A stretch of DNA of 64,000 nt from NCBI RefSeq assembly GCF_900115265.1, contig NZ_FOVU01000005.1:496001-560000 (forward strand), given 5' to 3'. The DNA comes from Bradyrhizobium sp. Ghvi (GTDB lineage Bacteria > Pseudomonadota > Alphaproteobacteria > Rhizobiales > Xanthobacteraceae). The number at the start of each line of letters is the position of its first letter. Positions within the stretch are counted from its first letter, which is position 1. The notes under the pieces were generated by a model, which was given only the letters and a program-made list of their open reading frames with translations, was not told where the DNA came from and ran no database searches. This document shows positions 25,262 to 33,274 of the stretch, piece by piece. The translations under genes and the position numbers were made by a program.

Positions 25262-26038
25262 GTGGCGAACAAGGTCAAGGAAATCTGGAAGTCGGGCAAA
25301 GCCGTAGTCAACGCGTGGCTTGCTATTCCCTCCGGCTTCTCGGCTGAGATGATCGCGCAATGCGGCTTCGACAGCGTCACGGTCGACATGCAGCACGGCG
25401 TGCAGGATTATCTGTCGATGGTGCAGTGCTTCCAGGCCATGGACAAGCATCCGGTCACCCCGATGGTCCGCGTGCCCTGGAACGAGCCCGGCATCATTGG
25501 CAAGGTGCTCGACGGCGGCGCCTACGGCGTGATCTGCCCGATGGTCAACACGCCACAGGAAGCCAGGAACCTGGTCTCCTATTCCAAATACCCGCCGCAG
25601 GGCGTCCGCTCCAACGGCCCGATTCGCGCCGGCATGTATGGTACCGCGGGCTCCTATCAGAAGACCGCGAATGCCGACACCATCCTGCTGCCGATGATGG
25701 AGACCAAGACGGCGGTCGAGAACATGGAGGCAATTCTCGACGTCGAGGGCATTGACGGCGTCTATATCGGTCCGTCCGACCTCGGCTTCTCCTACGGTCT
25801 CGAGCCGAAGCTCGACCGCTCCGAGCCCGAGATCCTTGCGATCTACGAGAAGATCATCAAGGAATGCGGCAAGCGCGGCCTCAACCCGGGCATCCATTGC
25901 AGCGGCGCCGAAGGCGCCGTGCGCGCCATCAACATGGGATTCAAGCTCGTGACGCTCTCGAACGAGGTCGGCCTGATGACGACTTATGCCAAGATGCAGG
26001 TCAATGCGACCCGCAAGGATTCGGCCGGCAAGGCCTGA
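25262..26038 (+). CDS. hpaI: 4-hydroxy-2-oxo-heptane-1,7-dioate aldolase (HpcH/HpaI family)
   Basis: This 258-residue class II aldolase cleaves 4-hydroxy-2-oxoheptanedioate to pyruvate and succinate semialdehyde, the last step of the pathway. Family segments are FDSVTVDMQHGVQDY (with the catalytic His), PMVNTPQEA, PPQGVRSNGPIR (Arg that stabilises the enolate), MMETKTAVEN with the metal-binding Glu, and YIGPSDLGFSYG. The start is a GTG at 25262 preceded by GGAAAGG. It is on the opposite strand to hpaH-D but beside hpaR, so the cluster is split into two transcripts. No succinate semialdehyde dehydrogenase gene is seen in the window. Confidence 0.92.
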   Translation: MANKVKEIWKSGKAVVNAWLAIPSGFSAEMIAQCGFDSVTVDMQHGVQDYLSMVQCFQAMDKHPVTPMVRVPWNEPGIIGKVLDGGAYGVICPMVNTPQEARNLVSYSKYPPQGVRSNGPIRAGMYGTAGSYQKTANADTILLPMMETKTAVENMEAILDVEGIDGVYIGPSDLGFSYGLEPKLDRSEPEILAIYEKIIKECGKRGLNPGIHCSGAEGAVRAINMGFKLVTLSNEVGLMTTYAKMQVNATRKDSAGKA

Positions 26039-26046
26039 CAGGTCCC

Positions 26047-26118
26047 GCGAATGGCGAGTGGGGAGTAGCGAATGGGCTACTCCCCTTTTCCATTCGCCAC
26101 TCCCTATTCGCTACTCGC
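26047..26118. repeat. ATTCGC-type intergenic repeat, family D copy 2
   Basis: It consists of GCGAATGGCGAGTGGGGAGTAG and its inverted counterpart, followed by direct CACTCCCTATTCGCTACTCGCC units. It lies between hpaI and the dehydratase gene and resembles the copy at 11548. Confidence 0.8.
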
Positions 26119-26135
26119 CTCCGAAGGAGATTCAC

Positions 26136-27659
26136 ATGACCATCAGTCCCGTCATCCGCCTGCATCCCGATGATGGCGTGCTGATCGCGCGCGCGAGCCT
26201 GCCGCCGGGGACGGTCGTCGCCGACGGCGTGACCACGGTCGAGCGCATTCCCTCCGGCCACAAGGTCGCGATCAGGCCGATCGCCGTGGGCGAGCCTGTG
26301 ATCCGCTATGGCCAGATCATCGGCTTTGCAACCCAGGCCATCGCGCCGGGCCAGCACGTGCACGTGCAGAATTGCGGCATGGGCGATTTCGCCAAGGACT
26401 ATGCCTATTGCGCCGACGTCAAACCGACGCCGAATTTCGATCTGCCGGCGACTTTCGAAGGCATCCGCCGCCCCGATGGCCGCGTCGCCACGCGCAACTA
26501 TATCGGCATCCTCACCTCGGTGAATTGCAGCGCGCATGTCGCAAGCCTCGTCGCCGATGTCTTCAAGAAGAATCCTTTCACCGGCGACAATCCGCTGGCC
26601 GATTTCCCCAATGTCGACGGCGTGGTCGCGCTGACCCACAAGACCGGATGCGGCATGACGCAGAACGAGCCGCTGGCGTTGCTCCGCCGCACGCTCGGGG
26701 GCTACGCGCGGCACGTCAATTTCTCCCACGTCATCGTGCTCGGCCTCGGCTGCGAGGTGAACCAGATCGGCGGCCTCATGGAAGAGCAGAAGCTCGCCGG
26801 CCGCCTCCGCGCGATGGACATCCAGGAGGTCGGCGGCACCCGCAAGACGGTGGAGGCCGGCATCGCCTTCGTGCGCGAGGCACTCACTGATGCCGACAAG
26901 GTCAAGCGCGAAACCGTGCCGGCGAGCGAGCTCACCGTGGCGCTGCAATGCGGCGGTTCGGACGGCTATTCCGGCGTGTCGGCCAATCCGGCGCTGGGCG
27001 CGGCCAGCGATCTAATCGTGCGTCACGGCGGCACCGTGATCCTGTCGGAGACGCCTGAGACCTACGGCGCCGAGCATCTCTTGACACGGCGCGCCGTCAG
27101 CCGCGAGGTCGGCGAGAAACTGGTCGATCTGATGCGCTGGTGGGATGAGTACACGACGCGCGAAGGCGCCGAGATGAACGCCAATCCGAGCCCCGGCAAC
27201 AAGGCCGGCGGCCTCACCACCATCCTGGAGAAGTCGCTCGGTGCGATGGCGAAGGCGGGCACCACCAATCTCGTCGAGGTGCTGCGCTATGCCGAGCCCG
27301 TCACCAAGAAGGGCTTTGTCTTCATGGACACGCCCGGCTACGACCCCGTCGCAGCCACCGGGCAGGTCGCCGGCGGTGCCAATCTCGTCTGCTTCACCAC
27401 GGGACGCGGCAGCGTGTTCGGCTGCAAGCCGGCACCCTCGATCAAGCTTGCCACCAACACGCCGATGTACAAGCGCATGGAAGAGGACATGGACGTCAAT
27501 TGCGGCACCATCCTCGAAGGCGAGGAGAGCGTCCAGGAGTGCGGCCAGCGCATCTTCGATCTTATTTTGAAGACGGCCTCCGGCCAGCCCACCAAGAGCG
27601 AGAGCTTCGATTTCGGCGGCGCCGAATTTGCGCCCTGGGTGCTCGGCGCGACGATGTAG
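26136..27659 (+). CDS. UxaA/GarD family dehydratase (altronate/galactarate dehydratase-like)
   Basis: This 507-residue protein joins an N-terminal SAF-type domain (about residues 1-95, with HVHVQNCGMGDF) to the main UxaA-type catalytic region. That region contains TRNYIGILTSVNCS, THKTGCGM, GLGCEVNQ, LQCGGSDGYSG and PGNKAGGLTTILEKSLG. These cysteines and polar loops match altronate and galactarate/glucarate dehydratases, which remove water from sugar acids using iron. AAGGAGA at 26124-26130 supports the ATG at 26136. It follows hpaI by 97 bases, with a repeat in between. No uronate or galactarate gene is nearby, so the substrate is uncertain. Confidence 0.87.
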   Translation: MTISPVIRLHPDDGVLIARASLPPGTVVADGVTTVERIPSGHKVAIRPIAVGEPVIRYGQIIGFATQAIAPGQHVHVQNCGMGDFAKDYAYCADVKPTPNFDLPATFEGIRRPDGRVATRNYIGILTSVNCSAHVASLVADVFKKNPFTGDNPLADFPNVDGVVALTHKTGCGMTQNEPLALLRRTLGGYARHVNFSHVIVLGLGCEVNQIGGLMEEQKLAGRLRAMDIQEVGGTRKTVEAGIAFVREALTDADKVKRETVPASELTVALQCGGSDGYSGVSANPALGAASDLIVRHGGTVILSETPETYGAEHLLTRRAVSREVGEKLVDLMRWWDEYTTREGAEMNANPSPGNKAGGLTTILEKSLGAMAKAGTTNLVEVLRYAEPVTKKGFVFMDTPGYDPVAATGQVAGGANLVCFTTGRGSVFGCKPAPSIKLATNTPMYKRMEEDMDVNCGTILEGEESVQECGQRIFDLILKTASGQPTKSESFDFGGAEFAPWVLGATM

Positions 27660-27902
27660 CCGTGTTGCGTGCGCCGATCACGCAAATGCACTGAAACGAG
27701 GTCTAAAAACCGGTGTTTGCGCACCGCGCGGCGGCGCGTGTGATGATCCGAATTGCAACGATCTTTCGCTAGGTAATGATACGGAGGCAGGCGTCTCCAT
27801 CAAAAGTTCCCCGGCTTACATCTGGTTAACACTGTTGTCCTAGACACGGGAGTGATGCGGCTGCGCAACGGTGCGAGCCGGCCTGAATCCGAGGATCGAA
27901 CG

Positions 27903-28421
27903 ATGCAAGCGATACGTCCCGCGGGGGTGGAAAATCTCCTTGGTGAGGAGGAGCTGATCGTGTCGAAGACCGATCTCAAGGGCCGCATCACTTACGCCAA
28001 CGACGTCTTCCTCCGGATGGCGAAGTATTCCTGGAAAGAGCTGATGGGTGCCCCCCACAGCCTGATCCGCCATCCCGACATGCCGCGCGCCGTCTTCAAG
28101 CTGCTTTGGGACACGCTTCAGGCCAAGCAGGAGATTTTCGCCTACGTCGTCAATCTGGCGAAGGACGGCAGCCACTACTGGGTGTTCGCCCACGTCACGC
28201 CGACCTTCGACGAGCGCGGCAATATCGTCGGCTATCACTCCAACCGTCGCAAGCCGGATCCGAAGCAGGTCGAGCGCATCAAGCCGATCTACAAGACCTT
28301 GTGCGAGGAAGAGGCGCGGCATGCCAATGCCAAGGAGGGCATGCATGCGAGCTTCGAGGCGATGGTCGGACTTTTGAAGCAGCAGGGTGTCGGTTACGAT
28401 GAATTTGTGCTCTCTCTCTAA
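27903..28421 (+). CDS. PAS-domain energy/aerotaxis sensor (Aer PAS, CetB-like)
   Basis: This 172-residue soluble protein is essentially a single PAS domain (residues about 18-115) with a helical tail. It is very similar to the FAD-binding PAS domain of the aerotaxis receptor Aer: GRITYANDVFLRM, IRHPDMP (R56, H57, D59 at the FAD-critical positions) and DGSHYWVFAHVTP. The Trp that follows in E. coli Aer (W70) is Phe here. It has no membrane segment or signalling domain. The next gene, a chemoreceptor, starts within its last codons. This recalls Campylobacter CetB/CetA, in which the PAS sensor and the transducer are separate proteins. I prefer the ATG at 27903, after GAGGA. Confidence 0.85.
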   Translation: MQAIRPAGVENLLGEEELIVSKTDLKGRITYANDVFLRMAKYSWKELMGAPHSLIRHPDMPRAVFKLLWDTLQAKQEIFAYVVNLAKDGSHYWVFAHVTPTFDERGNIVGYHSNRRKPDPKQVERIKPIYKTLCEEEARHANAKEGMHASFEAMVGLLKQQGVGYDEFVLSL

Positions 28422-29703
28422 GGCGCAAGGCGCGACCACGCTCGCGTGTGGCCTTGTCGTCGTTGCGTTCGCCCTCTCGCTTCTCGACGTGAGCGGAATC
28501 CCCGCTGCGGCAATGCTCGGCGCGACCGTCGTGCTGCTCGGCTTTGCTGCCTGGAACCAGCAGCGCACCACCGCCGCTATCGATGAGGTAGCTGAGGTAT
28601 GCCGCAAGGCGGCGCACGGCGATCTCGTTGCGCGCATCCTGAGCGAGCGGCAGGCCGGACGCATCGGCACGCTGCAGAAATCGGTCAACGACATGCTCGA
28701 CATCGCCGATGCCTTCGTCCGCGAAGCCTCGGCGTCGATGGACTACGCCAGCCGCGGCAAGTATTTTCGCAAGATTCTCGCGCGCGGCCTGCCCGGCTCG
28801 TTCCGCCGTTCGGCCCTCGTCATCAATTCCGGCACCGACAGCCTCGGCCACCGGGTGGTGGAGATCGCCGATCTCGCCAAGCAGTTCGGCACACATCTCG
28901 ATCAGGTTGCCGGTTCGCTGATGGGCGCGGCGACCGATCTCGAATCCGATGCCGGCCAGATGGCGGCCGCCGCCGAGAAGACCAGCCGCCAGACGTCGGG
29001 CGTGCTCAGCGCCTCCGATCAGGCCTCGCGCAACGTCGCGTCTGTCGCCAGCGCGGCGGAGCAACTCGCATCCTCGATTGCCGAGATCGGCCGCCAGGTG
29101 ACGGGCTCGACCGCGAGCACCGGCCGCGCCGTGAACGAAGCCAACCGCGCCGGCAGCGAGATCCGCACGCTTGCGGACGCGGCATTGCGGATCGGCGACG
29201 TCGTCAAGCTGATCAGCGAGATCGCCTCGCAGACCAACCTTCTGGCGCTCAACGCCACCATCGAGGCTGCGCGCGCGGGTGAGGCGGGCCGCGGCTTCGC
29301 CGTCGTCGCCTCCGAGGTCAAGAGCCTCGCCAACCAGACCGCCAAGGCGACCGAGGAAATCAGCGCCAAGGTCGGCGAGATGCAGCAGTCGACCACCAAT
29401 TCGGTCGCGGCCGTCGAGGCGATCGCGCAGACCATCGCAGAGATTGACGGCGTCACCGCTTCGATTGCAGCGTCGATCGAGCAGCAAGGCTCCGCTACGC
29501 GTGAGATCGCACGCAACGTCCATGAGGCCTCGGCCGGAACCTCGCGGATGTCCTCCAACGTCACGGGGATCAGCGAAGCCGCCGCCGACACCGGCCGTGT
29601 CGCTGCCCGCGTCAACAGCGCCTCCGAGCGCGTCCATAACGAGGTCGAGACGCTCCGCCGCGAGGTCGCGCAGTTTTTGCAGCGGCTGACCTCGGCGGCG
29701 TGA
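28399..29703 (+). CDS. Methyl-accepting chemotaxis protein (CetA-like partner of the PAS protein)
   Basis: This 434-residue chemoreceptor has two closely spaced hydrophobic segments near residues 12-30 and 33-51, with almost no periplasmic loop. A HAMP-like helical region and the long MCP signalling coiled coil follow. The conserved hairpin tip EIASQTNLLALNATIEAARAGEAGRGFAVVASEVKSLA is interrupted by no indel. Without a periplasmic sensor domain, it must take its input from the cytoplasm, and the coupled PAS protein upstream is the obvious source. It overlaps that gene by 23 bases. A GTG at 28387 is an alternative start. Confidence 0.9.
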   Translation: MNLCSLSKAQGATTLACGLVVVAFALSLLDVSGIPAAAMLGATVVLLGFAAWNQQRTTAAIDEVAEVCRKAAHGDLVARILSERQAGRIGTLQKSVNDMLDIADAFVREASASMDYASRGKYFRKILARGLPGSFRRSALVINSGTDSLGHRVVEIADLAKQFGTHLDQVAGSLMGAATDLESDAGQMAAAAEKTSRQTSGVLSASDQASRNVASVASAAEQLASSIAEIGRQVTGSTASTGRAVNEANRAGSEIRTLADAALRIGDVVKLISEIASQTNLLALNATIEAARAGEAGRGFAVVASEVKSLANQTAKATEEISAKVGEMQQSTTNSVAAVEAIAQTIAEIDGVTASIAASIEQQGSATREIARNVHEASAGTSRMSSNVTGISEAAADTGRVAARVNSASERVHNEVETLRREVAQFLQRLTSAA

Positions 29704-29725
29704 GGTTTGCTCAAGAGCATGCTGT

Positions 29726-29867
29726 AACCCTCTCCCCTTGTGGGAGAGGGTGGCTTCGCTGAAAGCGAAGCCGGGTGAGGGGTCTCTACCCTCACGAGCG
29801 GACTCGCGAGTGGAGAGAACCCCTCATCCGGCGCTTCGCGCCACTTTCTCCCATATGGGGAGAAGGA
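29726..29867. repeat. Palindromic intergenic repeat, family C
   Basis: Two hairpins are visible. One is CCCTCTCCC with GGGAGAGGG and then an inverted CTTCGC/GCGAAG module. The other ends in CTTTCTCCC and GGGGAGAAGG. It fills the space between the chemoreceptor and the transglutaminase gene and could end the chemotaxis transcript. Confidence 0.85.
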
Positions 29868-29977
29868 AGAAAGCATCCCCTCAGCACCTTGCCTAGGCAC
29901 CCTCTGCCCGTTGTTAGTGCTTGATCGCACTGACGTCAGGTGTTCTGCTCAAAAAAGCTGCTGGAGCACCGTACCCC

Positions 29978-32900
29978 GTGTCGATCTACGTCGCATTACA
30001 CCACGTCACGCATTACAAATACGACCGCCCGATCGATCTCGGACCGCAGACCATCCGCCTGCGGCCGGCACCGCATACGCGAACGCCGATCCTGAGTTAC
30101 TCGCTCAAGGTCACGCCATCGAATCACTTCGTGAACTGGCAGCAGGACCCGCAAGGCAACTGGCTCGCCCGCTACGTTTTTCCGGAGAAGACCACCGAGC
30201 TGAAGTTCGAGGTCGACTTCACGGCACAGATGACCACGGTCAATCCGTTCGACTTCTTCGTCGAGCCCTACGCCGACAGCTTTCCGTTCGAATACCCCCG
30301 GGATCTCAAGACCGAGCTGGCGCCCTATCTCGAGACCATCAAGCCCGACGCCGCCTTCGCAAAATATCTGGCCTCGATTCCACGCGAAGCGCCGAATACC
30401 GTCAACTTCCTGGTCGAGCTCAATCGCGAGCTGCAGAAGAAGATCAGCTACATCATCCGCATGGAGCCCGGCGTCCAGACGCCGGAGGAGACGCTGACCT
30501 CCTGCGCCGGCTCGTGCCGCGATTCCGCCTGGCTGTTGATCCAGACCTTCCGTCATCTCGGTCTCGCCGCCCGCTTCGTCTCGGGCTATCTGATCCAGAT
30601 CCGCCCCGACATCGATCCGATCGAGGGACCGCCTGAGGTCGAGAACGATTTCACCGATCTGCACGCCTGGGCGGAAGTCTACCTGCCGGGCGCCGGCTGG
30701 ATCGGGTTCGACGCGACATCAGGCATGCTGGCGGGCGAGGGGCACATCCCCGTTGCCGCTACGCCGCATTATCGCTCGGCCGCGCCGATCTCGGGCGGCG
30801 CCGGCTTTGCCGAGGTCGAGTTCGCCTTCGACATGAGCGTCAAGCGCATCCGAGAGGCGCCGCGCATCACAAAACCGTTCTCCGATGACTCCTGGACACG
30901 GCTGAACGATCTCGGCGAGCAGGTCGACGGCGATCTCGCTGCGCAGGATGTGCGCCTCACCATGGGCGGCGAGCCGACGTTCGTGTCCGTCGATGATCTC
31001 GAAGCGCCGGAGTGGAATACGGAAGCCGTCGGCCCCACCAAGCGGGCGCTCGGCGACGATCTGATCCGCCGCCTGCGCACGCGCTTCGCACCGGGCGGCC
31101 TTTTGCATTACGGCCAGGGCAAATGGTATCCGGGCGAGAGCCTGCCGCGCTGGGCGTTTGGTTTGTACTGGCGCAAGGACGGCGTGCCGATCTGGAAGAA
31201 CGCGGATCTCATCGCAAAGGTCGAGAGTCCGAAACGTGCTCAGACCGAGGACGCCGAGGATTTCATGGAGGGCACGGCGGTGCGGCTCGGGCTCGATCCC
31301 GGCTACATCATTCCGGCCTATGAGGATACGGTCTACTGGCTGCAGAAGGAAGCCGAGCTTCCGATCAACGTCGATCCCTCCAATTCGCAATTGTCCGATC
31401 CCGAGGCGCGCGCGCGCATGGCGCGGGTGTTCAATCAGGGCCTGCGCGCGCCGCGCGGATTCGTGCTGCCGGTGCAGCGTTGGAATGCGCCGCCGCGCTG
31501 GCGCAGCGAGCGCTGGCAGCTTCGCCGCGGTCATCTGTTCCTGTCGCCGGGCGATTCACCGCTCGGCCTGCGCCTGCCGATCGGATCGCTCGGGTACGTC
31601 CCACCTAATCAATACCCTTACATCGTCGAACAGGACCCGATGGAGGCGCGTGACAAGCTGCCGGTGTTCACGCTCCCCGAGCGGCCGAAAGCGCCGCCGC
31701 GGGTCGCGCCCGAGCAGCTGAACACCTCCATTCCGGTCCGGACCGCGATGTCGGTGGAGGTGCGCGACGGCGTGATCTGTGCCTTCATGCCGCCGGTCGA
31801 GCGCATCGAGGACTATCTCGAGCTGATCGCAGCGATCGAGGCGACGGCCGAGGAGATGCAGCTTGCCGTCCATGTCGAAGGCTACGCGCCGCCGTTCGAT
31901 CCGCGCATCGAGGTCATCAAGGTCACGCCCGATCCTGGCGTGATCGAGGTCAACATCCAGCCAGCGCAGAGCTGGCGCAATGCGGTCGAGATCACCACCG
32001 GCCTCTATGAGGACGCCGGCAAGGTGCGACTCGGCGCCAACCGCTTCCTCCTCGACGGCCGCCACACCGGCACCGGCGGCGGCAATCACGTCGTGATCGG
32101 CGGCTCGAACCCGCAGGATTCGCCGTTCCTGCGCCGGCCCGATCTGCTCAAGAGCCTGGTGCTGTACTGGCAGCGGCATCCCTCGCTGTCCTACTTCTTC
32201 TCCGGCCTCTTCATCGGTCCGACCAGCCAGGCGCCGCGCATCGACGAAGCCCGACACGACAGCATCTACGAACTCGAGATCGCGCTCTCGCATGTGCCGC
32301 CGCCGGGTTACCAGACGCCGCTATGGCTGGTGGATCGCCTGTTCCGACATCTGCTCGTCGACATCACGGGCAACACCCATCGCGCCGAAATCTGCATCGA
32401 CAAGCTCTATTCGCCAGATGGTCCCACCGGCCGCCTCGGTCTCGTCGAGTTCCGTGCGCTTGAAATGCCGCCGGATCCACGCATGTCGCTGGCACAGCAG
32501 CTCCTGATCCGCGCGCTGATCGCAAAGTTCTGGCGTGAGCCGCAACACGGCAAGTTCGTGCGTTGGGGCACCGCGCTGCATGATCGCTTCATGTTGCCGC
32601 ATTTCATCTGGGAAGATTTCCAGGACGTGCTCTCGGAGCTGAAGAACTCCGGCTATCCGTTCGAACCCGAATGGTACCTGGCCCAGCTCGAATTCCGCTT
32701 CCCAGCCTTCGGCCGTGTCCACCATGGCGGCGTGACGCTGGAATTGCGGCAGGCGCTGGAGCCCTGGCATGTCCTCGGCGAAGAAGGCTCGGCCGGCGGC
32801 ACCGTGCGCTATGTCGATAGCTCGGTCGAGCGGCTCCAGGTCAAGGCGGACGGTTTTGTCGAGGGCCGCCACGTCATCAGCTGCAACGGCCGCCGCCTGC

Positions 32901-33247
32901 CGATGATTTCGACCGGCCGCTCGGGCGAGGCCGTGGCCGGCGTCCGCTTCAAGGCCTGGCAGCCGGCCTCCGGCCTGCACTCGACCATCCCGGTCCACGC
33001 GCCGCTGACCTTTGACCTGATCGACACCTGGAACGGCCGCTCGCTCGGCGGCTGCGTCTACCATGTCGCCCATCCCGGCGGCCGCAACTACGATACCAAG
33101 CCGGTCAACACCTACGAGGCCGAGGCGCGGCGGCTGGCACGCTTCCAGGACCACGGCCATACGCCGGGGCCGATGCGGCCGCCGCCCGAGGAACGCACAA
33201 GTGAATTTCCGCTGACCCTCGACTTGCGGACCCCGCTCCTGCAATGA
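29978..33247 (+). CDS. Transglutaminase-DUF2126 family protein
   Basis: This 1089-residue cytoplasmic protein starts with a bacterial transglutaminase N-terminal beta domain (residues 1-90) and the transglutaminase core. The Cys-His-Asp triad is C180 (SCAGSCRDSAWLL), H229 (DLHAWAEVYL) and D245 (IGFDATSG). A DUF2126 region of about 800 residues follows. I chose the GTG at 29978, which gives MSIYVALHHVTHYKY as in relatives. The gene heads an operon with an ATP-grasp/alpha-E fusion and a second transglutaminase. These are known to co-occur in many proteobacteria and have been proposed to make or modify peptides or amide-linked products, but no function is established. Confidence 0.9.
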   Translation: MSIYVALHHVTHYKYDRPIDLGPQTIRLRPAPHTRTPILSYSLKVTPSNHFVNWQQDPQGNWLARYVFPEKTTELKFEVDFTAQMTTVNPFDFFVEPYADSFPFEYPRDLKTELAPYLETIKPDAAFAKYLASIPREAPNTVNFLVELNRELQKKISYIIRMEPGVQTPEETLTSCAGSCRDSAWLLIQTFRHLGLAARFVSGYLIQIRPDIDPIEGPPEVENDFTDLHAWAEVYLPGAGWIGFDATSGMLAGEGHIPVAATPHYRSAAPISGGAGFAEVEFAFDMSVKRIREAPRITKPFSDDSWTRLNDLGEQVDGDLAAQDVRLTMGGEPTFVSVDDLEAPEWNTEAVGPTKRALGDDLIRRLRTRFAPGGLLHYGQGKWYPGESLPRWAFGLYWRKDGVPIWKNADLIAKVESPKRAQTEDAEDFMEGTAVRLGLDPGYIIPAYEDTVYWLQKEAELPINVDPSNSQLSDPEARARMARVFNQGLRAPRGFVLPVQRWNAPPRWRSERWQLRRGHLFLSPGDSPLGLRLPIGSLGYVPPNQYPYIVEQDPMEARDKLPVFTLPERPKAPPRVAPEQLNTSIPVRTAMSVEVRDGVICAFMPPVERIEDYLELIAAIEATAEEMQLAVHVEGYAPPFDPRIEVIKVTPDPGVIEVNIQPAQSWRNAVEITTGLYEDAGKVRLGANRFLLDGRHTGTGGGNHVVIGGSNPQDSPFLRRPDLLKSLVLYWQRHPSLSYFFSGLFIGPTSQAPRIDEARHDSIYELEIALSHVPPPGYQTPLWLVDRLFRHLLVDITGNTHRAEICIDKLYSPDGPTGRLGLVEFRALEMPPDPRMSLAQQLLIRALIAKFWREPQHGKFVRWGTALHDRFMLPHFIWEDFQDVLSELKNSGYPFEPEWYLAQLEFRFPAFGRVHHGGVTLELRQALEPWHVLGEEGSAGGTVRYVDSSVERLQVKADGFVEGRHVISCNGRRLPMISTGRSGEAVAGVRFKAWQPASGLHSTIPVHAPLTFDLIDTWNGRSLGGCVYHVAHPGGRNYDTKPVNTYEAEARRLARFQDHGHTPGPMRPPPEERTSEFPLTLDLRTPLLQ

Positions 33248-33274
33248 GTATGATGGTGGGGCAGGGAGAGGCGC

